Positions 34,797-44,561 of a stretch of 64,000 nt of DNA are shown here, in pieces; within the stretch, counting starts at the first letter, position 1; each line of letters starts with the position of its first letter. The DNA comes from SHWB01 sp050246875 (lineage in GTDB: Bacteria > Pseudomonadota > Alphaproteobacteria > UBA6615), in the NCBI GenBank assembly GCA_050246875.1, contig JBFWVF010000002.1:124001-188000 (forward strand), read 5' to 3'. Below the pieces are notes generated by a model. That model made no database searches and was not told where the DNA came from. It was given only the letters and a program-made list of their open reading frames with translations. The translations under genes were made by a program, and so were the position numbers.

Positions 34797-35747
34797 ATGG
34801 ACCTGCGCCAGATCCGTGCCTTCGTCGCCGTCTACGAGGCCGGCTCGATCAATCGCGCGGCGGCGCGGCTCAATATCGCCCAGCCGAGCCTGTCGGTGCA
34901 GTTGCGGGCGCTGGAAGACGAGCTCGACATCGCGCTGTTCGAGCGCCAGCCGCGCGGCGTTGCGCCGACGCCGGCCGGGATCGACTTCTACCGCCACAGC
35001 CAGGCCATCCTCGGCGCCGTCGAGGGCGCCCGGCAGGAGATGCGCCACGCCGGCCGCGAGGTTTCGGGCCCGCTCGAGGTCGGCCTCATTCCGACCATCG
35101 CCAAGGGCGCGCTGGCCCGCGTGCTGCCCGGCTTCACCGACGACTTTCCGCGGGTGGCACTGCGCGTCGCCGAGGCGTTCAGCGGCACGCTGACCGAGTG
35201 GGTGCTTTCGGGCGAGGTCGACTTCGCCATCGTCACCGAGCCACCCGTGCCGCAAGACGGGCTGGCGCTGCGCCTCATCGCCCGCGATCCGATGGTGCTG
35301 GTGTCGGGGCGCGCGGGCGGGCGGACGCCGTTCGCCCCGGTGCGGCTCGCCGGCATGACGGGGCCGTTGCGGCTGGTGCTGCCGTCGCCGCGCCACAGCC
35401 TGCGCCAGGCGGTCGACCGCGACCTCCGCGCCGGCCACATCGCGCCGACCCAGACACTGGAGATCGACGGTCTCTACGGCGCGTTGGCCTTCGTGCGCCG
35501 CTCGGACTGGGTGGTGATCCTGCCGGCGACGGCAATCGTCGACGAACTCGACGACGACGACCTGGTGGCGCAGCCGATTGCCGACGCTACCGCGCCGCTC
35601 GACTACTACCTCGTCCACCGCGAGCGCCGGCCGCTGTCGCCGGCCGCCCGCCTGCTCGCCGACCGGCTCGACGCCGAACTCGCCGGCAGTGCCGCCGCCT
35701 GGGCGGAGGCGGTGGCGCGCGCCGGCGGCACGACCGAAGCGGCCTGA
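34797..35747 (+). CDS. LysR-family transcriptional regulator
   Basis: A 316-residue regulator. The winged helix-turn-helix is at 1-60, with AGSINRAAARLNIAQPSLSVQLRALEDEL, followed by a periplasmic-binding-like effector domain (90-300) with PLEVGLIPTIAKGAL and VDFAIVTEPPV. The pattern resembles the CynR/nitrogen-assimilation-control (Nac) branch. The inducer is unknown. It is divergent from the LLM oxidoreductase and preceded by a clear dyad. Confidence 0.93.
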   Translation: MDLRQIRAFVAVYEAGSINRAAARLNIAQPSLSVQLRALEDELDIALFERQPRGVAPTPAGIDFYRHSQAILGAVEGARQEMRHAGREVSGPLEVGLIPTIAKGALARVLPGFTDDFPRVALRVAEAFSGTLTEWVLSGEVDFAIVTEPPVPQDGLALRLIARDPMVLVSGRAGGRTPFAPVRLAGMTGPLRLVLPSPRHSLRQAVDRDLRAGHIAPTQTLEIDGLYGALAFVRRSDWVVILPATAIVDELDDDDLVAQPIADATAPLDYYLVHRERRPLSPAARLLADRLDAELAGSAAAWAEAVARAGGTTEAA

Positions 35748-35983
35748 CCGCGTCAGGTCCTACATCCACCCGGAAATCGGACCGTTCGTTCCGCGTCTGT
35801 TCGCAATCGTCCGGGACCGGTCCCGTACCGGTGCAGCCGGCATACGACGGCACCGCGGTAGCGCCGCCGGAACGTTCCCTCTTCGTTCAAGTAAGGCGCC
35901 GGTTGACTCTCGGTAAACCATGGCGCCACCCCATGTAGGGCTCATGTAGTGCGGCCCTACTGCCTGTAGTGAAGGCGGGCGCC
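35748..35983. other. Convergent gap with palindromes
   Basis: This 236-bp gap lies between the converging lysR and tauD-like genes. It contains a perfect 14-base palindrome, CGGGACCGGTCCCG (35812-35825), and a hairpin GTAGGGC/GCCCTAC (35935-35960, 12-base loop) close to the tauD-like stop. Neither has a T-tract, so a termination role is only possible. No gene is seen. Confidence 0.4.
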
Positions 35984-36844
35984 TCAGTACGGCTTCTCGC
36001 CGCGGATGACGACACGGTGCAACAGGCGGTGCTCGGTGTAGTCGAACAGCGCGTAATGCAGCGAGCAGCGGTTGTCCCACACCGCCAGGTCGTGGCGCCG
36101 CCACTTGTGGCGGTACTGGAACTCCGGCGTCTTCAGGTGGTCGAACAGATAGCGCAGGATGTGGTCGCTCTCGCGCCGGTCGATGTCCTTGATGCGCGTC
36201 GTCATCGACTCGTTGACGAACAGCGCCTTGCGGCCACTCACCGGATGGGTGCGGATCACCGGATGCAGCGCCGGCGTGTAGGTGTTGCGCACCTCGCGCA
36301 GGTGCGCCACGTCCTCGGGCCGCTTGTACATGTCCGGCCGCTCGGTCTCGCTGTAGGGCTGGTAGGTGTCGTTGTAGGCCCACAGCCCGTCGAGATAGGC
36401 CTTCATGCGCGCCGACAGGCCCTCATAGGCGGCCATGCCGTTGACCCAGATGGTGTCGCCGCCGATCGGCGGAATGTCATGCGCGTAGAGCACGGTGCCC
36501 AGCGTCGGCCGCTCGGTGCCGACGAAGTCGGTGTGCCAGAGGTCCTTGGTCACGCTCGGCGGGTTCTTCGCGTCGTACTCGAGGATGTCGATCTCCGGCA
36601 CCTCCTTCGACTTGGTGAAGGCCGACATGGACGACGGCTGCGGCTCGCCGAACATGCGGGCGAAGGACACCTCCTGCTGCGGCGTGATGTCCTGGTCGCG
36701 GAAGACGATGACGACGCGGTCCACCAGCGCGGCGTGGATCTCCTCAAACTGGCGGTTGCTCAGCGGCTTGGCGAGGTCGACGCCGGACACGATGGCACCG
36801 CAGTTGGCCGACATCTTCTCGACCGTGATCGTTTCGTACGGCAT
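35984..36844 (-). CDS. TauD/TfdA-family Fe(II)/2-oxoglutarate dioxygenase
   Basis: A 286-residue non-heme iron oxygenase. The facial triad is His104 and Asp106 (LWHTDFVG) with His263 (CSLHYALFD). Arg277 in HRVVIRG is the expected 2-oxoglutarate anchor. Family members hydroxylate taurine, alkylsulfates or phenoxyacetates; the sequence does not settle the substrate, though the genome's aromatic-type enzymes fit a TfdA-like role. The ATG at 36844 gives the normal length. It has no clear operon partner. Confidence 0.88.
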   Translation of the reverse strand: MPYETITVEKMSANCGAIVSGVDLAKPLSNRQFEEIHAALVDRVVIVFRDQDITPQQEVSFARMFGEPQPSSMSAFTKSKEVPEIDILEYDAKNPPSVTKDLWHTDFVGTERPTLGTVLYAHDIPPIGGDTIWVNGMAAYEGLSARMKAYLDGLWAYNDTYQPYSETERPDMYKRPEDVAHLREVRNTYTPALHPVIRTHPVSGRKALFVNESMTTRIKDIDRRESDHILRYLFDHLKTPEFQYRHKWRRHDLAVWDNRCSLHYALFDYTEHRLLHRVVIRGEKPY

Positions 36845-37033
36845 GGCATTTCTCCGCGAGCGCGCTGCGACCGGCGCGGCTTCCGTTGCCAGGACAGCTT
36901 GCCACAGCCGGCGGGCGCCGGCACCTGCCCGTGCGGATCGACCGATCACGCCCCGAGACAGTCCGGCAGGGGTCTTGCACGACGCACCGCAAGCGGCCAT
37001 CTGCCGGCAGGCACAGCGGGAGCGCGCGAGGCG

Positions 37034-37870
37034 ATGACGGACCGTTCGGAACAGGACGCGGCAGCGGGGCTGCGCGGGCGCGTCGCCCGCTTCATCGAGG
37101 CGCCGCGCGTGCAGCAGGCGATCCTCGCCGTCATCATCGTGAATGCCGCCACGCTGGGCCTCGAGACCTCGGCCGCCGCCATGCAGGCCGCCGGCGGCCT
37201 GATCCTCGCCCTCGACCGCATCGCCCTGGCGATCTTCGTCGTCGAGCTGCTGGCCAAGCTCTACGCCTGGCGCGGTGCCTTCTTCCGCAGCGGCTGGAAC
37301 GTCTTCGACCTGATCGTCGTGGCGATCGGCCTCGCCCCCGCGAGCGAGGGCTTCACCGTGCTGCGCGCCCTGCGGGTGCTGCGCGTCCTGCGCCTCGTCT
37401 CCGGCGTGCCCAGCATGCGGAACGTGGTGCACGCGCTGCTCTCGGCGATCCCCGGGCTCGGCTCGATCATCGCGCTGCTCGGCCTCGTCTACTACGTCGC
37501 CTCGGTGATCGCGACCAAGCTCTACGGGCCGAGCTTTCCCGACTGGTTCGGCAGCGTCGGCGACAGCGCCTATTCGCTGTTCCAGATCATGACGCTGGAA
37601 AGCTGGTCGATGGGCATCGTGCGGCCGGTGATGGAGGTCCATCCGCAGGCCTGGCTGTTCTTCGTCGCCTTCATCCTGCTGACCAGCTTCACCGTGCTCA
37701 ACCTGTTCATCGCCATCATCGTCAACGCCATGCAGAGCCAGCACGACGCCGAGCGCGCCGTCGCCGAGGGCCAGGCGCGCGACGAACGCGCCGAAATGGC
37801 CGCGGGCATCGTCGCCCTGCGCGCCGATCTCGCCCGGGTCGAGCAGTTGCTGCGCCAGCGCACCGGCTGA
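37034..37870 (+). CDS. NaChBac/NavAb-type voltage-gated sodium channel
   Basis: A 278-residue membrane protein with six helices: S1 28-45, S2 57-75, S3 88-103, S4 107-125, S5 143-160 and S6 207-233. S4 has Arg111, Arg114, Arg117 and Arg120 at every third place, a voltage sensor. The pore loop is TLESWSM (187-193), the sodium filter of NavAb and close to TLESWAS of NaChBac. Residues 238-275 form a Glu/Arg/Ala coiled coil, as in bacterial Nav tetramers. The ATG at 37034 is chosen to give this layout. Its physiological role (motility, pH or sodium homeostasis) is unknown here. It may share a transcript with the GGDEF gene 82 bp downstream. Confidence 0.93.
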   Translation: MTDRSEQDAAAGLRGRVARFIEAPRVQQAILAVIIVNAATLGLETSAAAMQAAGGLILALDRIALAIFVVELLAKLYAWRGAFFRSGWNVFDLIVVAIGLAPASEGFTVLRALRVLRVLRLVSGVPSMRNVVHALLSAIPGLGSIIALLGLVYYVASVIATKLYGPSFPDWFGSVGDSAYSLFQIMTLESWSMGIVRPVMEVHPQAWLFFVAFILLTSFTVLNLFIAIIVNAMQSQHDAERAVAEGQARDERAEMAAGIVALRADLARVEQLLRQRTG

Positions 37871-37952
37871 CACCGCTCCGCGGCCGTCCTGTGGTAGGCT
37901 GTGCCATCGCCACACGGACCGCCGGGCGCGGCGCCGCGCGGCGCCCGGGGGA

Positions 37953-38900
37953 GTGCCGCCCGCCGTGGACAAGCGCGAGAAGCTGCTCGGCAGCGCCGAA
38001 ACCCTGCAGACCATCATCGACGTCGTCGGCAATCCCGTCTTCATCAAGGACGAACAGCACCGCTTCGTGCTGATGAACCGGGCGATGTGCGAGATGCTGG
38101 GCAAGGCCCAGGAGGATCTGCTCGGCCTCACCGACTACGATCTCTTCGGCAAGGACATCGCGGACGAATTCCGCCGCAAGGACGAGGAGGTGTTCCGCAG
38201 CGGCCAGGCGAACGTCAACGAGGAGCCGATCATCGACCGCGACGGCAAGCGGCGCACGATCGTCACCCGCAAGACGCTGGTCCACATTCCGACCGGCGAG
38301 CGGCTGCTGGTCGGCATCATCTCCGACATCACCGAGTTCCGCGAGGCCGAGGAGCGCATCCGCTTCCTCGCCGAGCACGACACGCTGACGCGGCTGCCCA
38401 ACCGGCTGTTGTTCTACGACCGCCTGCAGGCCGCGCTCGACCGCGCCCGGCAGGGCGGCACCCAGGTCGCGCTGCTGCTGATCGACCTCGATCATTTCAA
38501 GGACGTCAACGACGTGCACGGCCATGCCGCCGGCGATCACGTGCTGCGCATCGTCAGCGAACGCCTGCTCAACCTCGTGCGCCGCACCGACACGGTGGCG
38601 CGGCTCGGCGGCGACGAGTTCGTCGTGGTGCAGGCCGGCGGACGCCAGCCGGACGCGGCGCACGCCCTGGCGGCGCGCATCGTCGGCCGCCTCGGCGACA
38701 CGATCGGCGGCTACGATGCGCCGCTGCGCGTTACCGCCTCGATCGGCATCTCCGTCTGGCCGGACGGCGCGAACGACCCGGACGAACTGTTCCGTCAGGC
38801 CGATCTCGCGCTCTACGCCGTCAAGCAGGGCGGCCGCAACGGCTACACCGGCTACCGCGCGGGCATGACCTCGCCCGAGCACGACGGCCTGCCCAACTGA
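37953..38900 (+). CDS. PAS-GGDEF diguanylate cyclase
   Basis: A 315-residue cytoplasmic protein with a PAS domain (about 15-130, NPVFIKDEQHRFVLMN) and a GGDEF domain (145-305). The active site GGDEF (219-223) is intact. RRTD at 210-213 is the RxxD inhibitory site, exactly five residues upstream, so product feedback is expected. It should make cyclic di-GMP from GTP in response to a PAS-sensed signal. The start is a GTG at 37953; another GTG at 37965 is possible. The channel gene is 82 bp upstream on the same strand. Confidence 0.93.
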   Translation: MPPAVDKREKLLGSAETLQTIIDVVGNPVFIKDEQHRFVLMNRAMCEMLGKAQEDLLGLTDYDLFGKDIADEFRRKDEEVFRSGQANVNEEPIIDRDGKRRTIVTRKTLVHIPTGERLLVGIISDITEFREAEERIRFLAEHDTLTRLPNRLLFYDRLQAALDRARQGGTQVALLLIDLDHFKDVNDVHGHAAGDHVLRIVSERLLNLVRRTDTVARLGGDEFVVVQAGGRQPDAAHALAARIVGRLGDTIGGYDAPLRVTASIGISVWPDGANDPDELFRQADLALYAVKQGGRNGYTGYRAGMTSPEHDGLPN

Positions 38901-38919
38901 GGGGTCCGCCGCCCGCGGT

Positions 38920-39297
38920 TCAGCCGCGCGCCTTCTCCGGCGGGCGGATCATGCGGCCGAGATCGGCGCCGCCGCAGATATGGACGTGGAAGTGCGGCAC
39001 CTCCTGACGCGCGTCGCGGCCGTGGTTGGCCAGAAGGCGGTAGCCGCTGCGCTCGACGCCGAGCGCCCGCGCCGTCTCGCCGACCGCGCGCCAGAAGCCG
39101 GCGATCTCGGCGTCGCCCGCCCTGTCGTGGAAATCGTCCGACGACACGTAGGGCCCCTTGGGAATCACCAGTACATGCACCGGCGTCTGCGGGTTGATGT
39201 CGTGGAAGGCCAGAGCGTGCTCGGTCTCGTGCGCCTTGTTGCATGGAATCTCGCCGCGCAGGATACGCGCGAAGATGTTGCTCGGATCATAGGGCAC
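38920..39297 (-). CDS. HIT-family (HINT-like) nucleotide hydrolase
   Basis: A 125-residue protein with the His triad HFHVHICGG near the C-terminus and the HINT start PSNIFARILRGEIPCNK. HINT proteins hydrolyse nucleoside phosphoramidates. The start is a GTG at 39297, chosen because GGGGAGGAAG lies about six bases upstream and the product length is normal. In many Alphaproteobacteria a HIT gene sits near hisE, as here. Confidence 0.92.
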   Translation of the reverse strand: MPYDPSNIFARILRGEIPCNKAHETEHALAFHDINPQTPVHVLVIPKGPYVSSDDFHDRAGDAEIAGFWRAVGETARALGVERSGYRLLANHGRDARQEVPHFHVHICGGADLGRMIRPPEKARG

Positions 39298-39316
39298 CGG
39301 ACGCTTCCTCCCCGTG

Positions 39317-39520
39317 TTACGCACGCGCGGCCGCGCCGAGGGCGGGCCAGCGGCTGAAGGCGAAGATCCACAAGGCGACGACGTTGACGACCGGGACGAT
39401 GAAGACGAGCGCCCACCAGCCGCTGCGACCGGCCTTCCGCAGCACGGTAGCCGCCGGCACCAGGATGAGCACGAAGTAGAAGACGACGATAAATCCGTGC
39501 CAGATACTGAACGTGCCCAT
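39317..39520 (-). CDS. Small two-helix membrane protein
   Basis: A 67-residue protein with two membrane helices (about 8-27 and 34-54) and the connecting loop RKAGRSGWWALVF. This Lys-x-Gly-x-x-GWWAL turn occurs in several small DUF families (DUF805 or superinfection-immunity-like proteins). It lies between hisE and the HIT gene on the same strand, with GAGAAGGGAAGC before the ATG. Function is unknown. Confidence 0.7.
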   Translation of the reverse strand: MGTFSIWHGFIVVFYFVLILVPAATVLRKAGRSGWWALVFIVPVVNVVALWIFAFSRWPALGAAARA

Positions 39521-39538
39521 GGTGCTTCCCTTCTCTCG

Positions 39539-39861
39539 CTAGGCCTTCCCCCGCGCCGCCTTCTCGTCGAGACCCGACGTGCCCTCGCGGCGCGCCAGTT
39601 CGGCCCAGACGTCGGCAGGGGCGACGCCGCGCTCGGCCCACAGCACGACGAGGTGGTAGAGCAGGTCGGCACTTTCGCTGGCGAGGCGTTCGGGCGTCTC
39701 GGACGTGCCGGCGATGACCGTCTCGACCGCCTCCTCGCCGAGCTTGGCGGCGATCTTCGCGCGCCCCTGCGCGAACAGCCGCGCGGTATAGGAACTGTCG
39801 GCGCTGGCGCCGCGGCGCGACAGCACCGTGGCGTGGAGCCGATCGATCACCTGCGCGTCAC

Positions 39862-39865
<4 letters not shown>
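39539..39865 (-). CDS. hisE: Phosphoribosyl-ATP pyrophosphatase HisE
   Basis: A 108-residue enzyme of the second step of histidine synthesis. The MazG-like helical core has KIAAKLGEEAVETVIA and ASESADLLYHLVVLW, with the metal-binding Glu and Asp positions. The ATG overlaps the hisF stop (ATGA), so translation is coupled. It is the last his gene of the minus-strand run. Confidence 0.95.
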
Positions 39866-40638
<773 letters not shown>

Positions 40639-40642
40639 GTCG

Positions 40643-41371
40643 TCACGCCGCCAGCAGGGCCAGCGCCTCGGCGAGCGCAACGCGCCCGTCGTAGAGCGCG
40701 CGGCCGACGATGACGCCGTCGATGCCCGAGGCGGCCTCGGCCTTGACCGCGCCGATGTCGGCGAGCGAGCCGATGCCGCCCGAGGCGATCACCGGCACGC
40801 CGCACGCGCGCGCCAGCGCCGCCGTCGCCGCGACGTTGGCGCCCTGCAGCGCACCGTCGCGCTCGATGTCGGTGTAGATGATGGCGGCGACGCCGGCATC
40901 GGCCATGCGGCGCGCGAGGTCCACCGCCTCCATCTGCGTCTCCTCCGCCCAGCCCTCGACCGCCACCATGCCGCGCCGCGCGTCGATGCCGACGGCGACG
41001 CGTCCGGGCCAGGCACGCGCCGCGTCGCGCACCAGCGTCGGGTCGCGCACCGCGACCGTGCCGAGGATGACACGGGCGATGCCGGCGTCGAGCCAGCGCT
41101 CGATGCCGGCGCGGTCGCGGATGCCGCCGCCGAGCTGCACCGGCAGCGGCGCCACGGCGGCGAGGATGCCGCGCACGGCGGCGCCGTTTACCGCCTGGCC
41201 GGCGAAGGCGCCGTCGAGATCGACCACATGCAGCCATTGCGCGCCGGCGGCGGCGAAGCTGCGCGCCTGCGCGGCGGGGTCGTCGCCATAGACGGTCGCC
41301 TGCGCCATGTCGCCGCGCAGCAGGCGCACGCACTGGCCGCCCTTGAGGTCGATGGCCGGATAGAGGATCAC
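40643..41371 (-). CDS. hisA: ProFAR isomerase HisA
   Basis: A 242-residue TIM-barrel isomerase of step four. The start ILYPAIDLKGGQCVRLLRGD holds catalytic Asp8, and YTDIERDGALQGANV holds the second Asp. LGGGIRDRAGIERWL and ASGGIGSLADI bind phosphate. The GTG start overlaps the stop of the GNAT gene (GTGA). Length matches the family. Confidence 0.96.
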   Translation of the reverse strand: MILYPAIDLKGGQCVRLLRGDMAQATVYGDDPAAQARSFAAAGAQWLHVVDLDGAFAGQAVNGAAVRGILAAVAPLPVQLGGGIRDRAGIERWLDAGIARVILGTVAVRDPTLVRDAARAWPGRVAVGIDARRGMVAVEGWAEETQMEAVDLARRMADAGVAAIIYTDIERDGALQGANVAATAALARACGVPVIASGGIGSLADIGAVKAEAASGIDGVIVGRALYDGRVALAEALALLAA

Positions 41372-41895
41372 GACGAGGCCTGCAGGTCCTTGTAGTAGTA
41401 GTAGCCGGCGACATAGCGGCCGCCGACACGGGCATAGCGCGGATGCACCCCCCAGCGCACGTAGCCGCTGGCGCCGAAGATCTCGATGGCGCGGCTCTGC
41501 GTTTCGCGCACGTCGAGGTTCAGCACGGCGTAGCCCTCGCGCCGCGCGTCCTCCTCGCAGGCGGCGAGGATGGACGGCGCGAGACCGTAGCCGCGCGCCC
41601 AGGGGGCGACGAAGAAGGTCGACACCGTCACCGAATAGGCATGCGCCTCCTGCGTCTCGCGCGGCCGGTTGAGCTGGGCCGAGCCGGCGATGACGCCGTC
41701 CAGCCGCCCGATGATGACCGTCCGCCCGGGAACGAGCAGCGTGCCGCGCCAGTAGGCTTCCATGACATCGCGGCGCGGCGGCGTCAGCCAGCCGAATCCG
41801 CCGCCCTCGCGGATCGCCGCCTCGGCGGCATCGCACAGATCGGCGAGGTCGTTGCCGCGGAAATCGGTCAGCCGCTCGACACGAGTTTCGGCCAT
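41368..41895 (-). CDS. GNAT-family N-acetyltransferase
   Basis: A 175-residue acetyltransferase. The acetyl-CoA segment is VTVSTFFVAPWARGYGLAPSILAACEEDA (about 105-133), with the Q/RxxGxG-like WARGYGLA turn, and strand five carries VLNLDVRETQSRAIEIF. The acceptor is unknown. It sits between hisH and hisA, overlapping hisA by four bases, so it is co-expressed with histidine synthesis though no his role is established. Confidence 0.87.
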   Translation of the reverse strand: MAETRVERLTDFRGNDLADLCDAAEAAIREGGGFGWLTPPRRDVMEAYWRGTLLVPGRTVIIGRLDGVIAGSAQLNRPRETQEAHAYSVTVSTFFVAPWARGYGLAPSILAACEEDARREGYAVLNLDVRETQSRAIEIFGASGYVRWGVHPRYARVGGRYVAGYYYYKDLQASS

Positions 41896-41904
41896 GCGCT
41901 GACC

Positions 41905-42555
41905 TCAGGGCCGCCAGCGCAGGAAATCGGCGATGAGGCGCAGGCCGACCTCCTGGCTCTTCTCGGGGTGGAACTGCGTGCCGACGAGGTTGTCGCGGCC
42001 GACGACGGCGGTGACGCTGCCGCCGTATTCCGTCGTCGCCAGCACGTGCGCCGGATCGAGCGGCACGAGCTGGTAGGAGTGGACGAAGTAGGCGTGCGGC
42101 GCGGCGCCCTCGAGGCCGGCGAGCACGGGGTGGCGCGGGCCCTGCGGGCGCAGTTCGTTCCAGCCCATGTGCGGCACCTTGAGGCGGGCGTCGCCGGGCT
42201 GCAGCGCCGCCACCTCGCCGGGAATCCAGCCGAAGCCGGGGGTAACGCGGTGCTCCAGCCCGCGCGTCGCCATGAGCTGCATGCCGACGCAGATGCCGAG
42301 GAAGGGCCGGGCCTTCTCCTCGACCGCCTCGCGCAGCGCCGGCACCATGCCGGCGATAGCCTCGAGGCCGGCGCGGCAGTCGGCGAAGGCACCGACGCCT
42401 GGCAGCACGATACGGTCGGCCCGCTCGACGGCGCGCGGATCGTCGGTGACGGCGATGTCCGCGGCGATGCCGGTGTCGGCGGCGGCGCGCTCGAACGCCT
42501 TCGCCGCCGAGCGCAGGTTGCCCGAGCCGTAGTCGATGATCGCCACCGTTTCCAT
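41905..42555 (-). CDS. hisH: Imidazole glycerol phosphate synthase glutaminase subunit HisH
   Basis: A 216-residue class-I glutamine amidotransferase that feeds ammonia to HisF. The nucleophile is the Cys in FLGICVGMQLM, and the His-Glu pair is in GTQFHPEKSQ. The start ETVAIIDYGSGNLRS is typical. It lies nine bases upstream of the GNAT gene. Confidence 0.96.
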   Translation of the reverse strand: METVAIIDYGSGNLRSAAKAFERAAADTGIAADIAVTDDPRAVERADRIVLPGVGAFADCRAGLEAIAGMVPALREAVEEKARPFLGICVGMQLMATRGLEHRVTPGFGWIPGEVAALQPGDARLKVPHMGWNELRPQGPRHPVLAGLEGAAPHAYFVHSYQLVPLDPAHVLATTEYGGSVTAVVGRDNLVGTQFHPEKSQEVGLRLIADFLRWRP

Positions 42556-42566
42556 GCGCCGGCTGC

Positions 42567-42956
42567 TTACCGCGCCGCGCCCGGCGGCGTCGAGAGCCAG
42601 CGCCGTTCGGCGTCGGCCCGCGTCGGCGCGGCGACGATCGCGCGTTCGCGCCAGCCACCGGCCGTCATCGCCAGCCGCAGCACGGCGGCGCCGGCGAAGC
42701 CCAGCGCCACGCGCCAGGCGAGGCCGACGCTGGCGACGGCCTCTGGAACGGGCGCCAGCGCAATGGCGCCGGTGGCGAGGCCCGCTTCCGCCGCCAGCAG
42801 CGCCAGCGCGGCGAGCCACTGGCCGTGCCACAGCGCCCACAACGGTCCGAAGACGAACGCGCCCCAGGCGAAGCCCTCGCGCACCAGCACCGCCTCGCCG
42901 TCCGGCGCCGACGAATCCGGCCGCGCCATCACCGTCCAGTCGCGCGGCGCGGTCAC
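42567..42956 (-). CDS. DUF2628 family small membrane protein
   Basis: A 129-residue protein. EAVLVREGFAWGAFVFGPLWALWHGQWLAAL (about 20-50) is the DUF2628 signature, followed by two more hydrophobic helices and a soluble tail. A GTG start overlaps the stop of the upstream methyltransferase-like gene (GTGA). A DUF2628 gene next to hisH is a recurrent alphaproteobacterial arrangement. Function is unknown. Confidence 0.82.
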   Translation of the reverse strand: MTAPRDWTVMARPDSSAPDGEAVLVREGFAWGAFVFGPLWALWHGQWLAALALLAAEAGLATGAIALAPVPEAVASVGLAWRVALGFAGAAVLRLAMTAGGWRERAIVAAPTRADAERRWLSTPPGAAR

Positions 42957-43825
42957 GGCGCGTCCCGCCGGGTGAAGCGCAGGCGCAGCTCCGTCGGCCG
43001 GAACAGCCGCAGGTCGGCAACGAAGCTCTCCTTGCGGAGGAAGCCGAGATCGCGCTTCGTCACCGGGCCGACGAACATCAGCTTGTGGCTGACGCTGTAG
43101 CGCGCCTTGTCGAGGCCGAACACCTTCTGCAGCACGTAGAAGGTGAGATAGTGGTTGTCGACCACGGCGCGCACCGGCGCGTCCGAGCGGGCGACGACGT
43201 TGATGAGGTCGAGGTTGAACAGCTTGTCGCCGTTGACCGGCGAATGGCGGTCCGGGCCGTCGGAAAAGACGAAGTCGTAGGGCCGGTCCGGCAGGCTCGC
43301 GTAGCAGACGCCGCGGAAGCACTTGTAGTGGCCGTCGACCTTGGGGCTGTGCACGAGGTCGACGATGGCGGCGACCTCCTGCGGCAGGCGCGCGCGCGCC
43401 GTCTCCAGCCAGGCGGGGTCGTCCTCCATCGAGGTGACGCGGCCGGGCAGCGTGCCGTCCTCGCGCGCGTTCTCCAGCAGCGCGGCGGCCAGCACGACCG
43501 TCGAGATGCCGGTGCCGCATTCCAGCACCTCGCGCGGACGGTGGGCGCGCACCTGCCGCCACAGCGTGAGGTAGTCCGAATAGGAGGCGCCGGTCACGGC
43601 GCTGCCGGCGGCGGCGCGTTCCAGCAGCGCCCACAGCGCGGGCATGGCGCGCAGCGTCGCCTCGGCGCGACGGGCGCGTGCCGCCACCATGCGGTCGACC
43701 AGAAGCTTGCGCAGGCGCACCAGCGGACCGAACGCATCCGCCGGCACCTGCGTCGGCGCAGCACCGGGGGCGCCACCGGGGCGGGCAATTGGACGTTCGG
43801 CCTCTATCAACAGGCACGCTCGCAA
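42953..43825 (-). CDS. Class-I SAM methyltransferase-like protein
   Basis: A protein of up to 290 residues with a Rossmann core: REVLECGTGISTVVLAAAL is the SAM loop, VTSMEDDPAWLETARARL the second-strand acid, and PYDFVFSDGPDRHS the fourth strand. The start is uncertain: the only start near the full frame is a TTG at 43825, next to the edge of a low-G+C insertion, so the original 5' end may have been altered. A later GTG is possible. The substrate is unknown. It is coupled to DUF2628 and hisH downstream. Confidence 0.75.
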   Translation of the reverse strand: MRACLLIEAERPIARPGGAPGAAPTQVPADAFGPLVRLRKLLVDRMVAARARRAEATLRAMPALWALLERAAAGSAVTGASYSDYLTLWRQVRAHRPREVLECGTGISTVVLAAALLENAREDGTLPGRVTSMEDDPAWLETARARLPQEVAAIVDLVHSPKVDGHYKCFRGVCYASLPDRPYDFVFSDGPDRHSPVNGDKLFNLDLINVVARSDAPVRAVVDNHYLTFYVLQKVFGLDKARYSVSHKLMFVGPVTKRDLGFLRKESFVADLRLFRPTELRLRFTRRDAP

Positions 43826-43871
43826 CTAGTGTTCCGCTGGCTGGCGCTCCTCATGTGCATCATCGCGCCGC

Positions 43872-44561
43872 CTAAAAAGTACGAATGGCAACTGATCGGA
43901 ATTCAGCAGGGAGACTGGCGTGTAGGCTATCCACTTCACTCGCGTGACACGCAAAGAAAGCTACATCTTGCGGCTGGAACTTTTTGAAAAACAGCAGACC
44001 ACCCCATCCTTCAGGTGACGGCACGGTTCGTGGGGGTTGGTTATAAAATGGTAGATGTTGCGTGACTCTCCACTCTCTTTGTGCCAGATCGTCTGTTGTC
44101 TGCATGTACTCGTATTCGGCCAGAATATTTGCGTATTTACTTGCTCCCAACCACTGAGCGAAATCCTTATTCTTATATGCAAATTTTATGGCTTCATCAT
44201 CCGGGTGTTCAATGCGCCTTGTCAGGTCGTCCATTGCACATCTTACTGCGTCATGGGAAGCCTGTGCTTCTTCTCGCGAAACGTACGTGACTTTGCGTAC
44301 ATCGTTTGCAACAGCCCAAACCGACTTCATCGCGATCGCGAAGTTTCCTTTCTTCCGGACCTCTGCCGAGTCATGAAGTGATGCTTCAGTAAAACAAACC
44401 ATACCAAAATTTTGCGCGTCGCCACTGAACGGCCTATCGGCGCCAAATAGGTCGTCCAACAAGCGACGATCACAGGGCTGCAGTGCAAACCCGTGGGCAA
44501 CTATTCCGAGTAATCCATCTTTAGACGTGAAGTGCAGGAGTTCGGCCGGGGGATCGTCCAT
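43872..44561 (-). CDS. AbiGi-like (abortive-infection-type) protein
   Basis: A 229-residue soluble protein. LLHFTSKDGLLGIVAHGFALQPC (8-30), GMVCFTEASLHDS (53-65) and GNFAIAMKSVWAVAND (72-87) followed by VTYVSREE match the AbiGi/DUF2971-like pattern, in which a short strand, a MVCF-x-[DE] segment and an F-x-I-x-[ML]-x-K-x-W segment recur. AbiGi is the antitoxin-type half of a lactococcal abortive-infection system; no AbiGii partner is present. Base composition and codon use are much lower in G+C than in the his genes around it, which suggests horizontal gain. Orientation matches the operon, so it may be transcribed with it. Confidence 0.58.
   Translation of the reverse strand: MDDPPAELLHFTSKDGLLGIVAHGFALQPCDRRLLDDLFGADRPFSGDAQNFGMVCFTEASLHDSAEVRKKGNFAIAMKSVWAVANDVRKVTYVSREEAQASHDAVRCAMDDLTRRIEHPDDEAIKFAYKNKDFAQWLGASKYANILAEYEYMQTTDDLAQREWRVTQHLPFYNQPPRTVPSPEGWGGLLFFKKFQPQDVAFFACHASEVDSLHASLPAEFRSVAIRTF

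Noticed and set aside
44055..44381. A 108-codon plus-strand frame within the low-G+C insertion
   Set aside because: It is antisense to the AbiGi-like gene, which has coherent family motifs. No ribosome site or domain supports the plus-strand frame.
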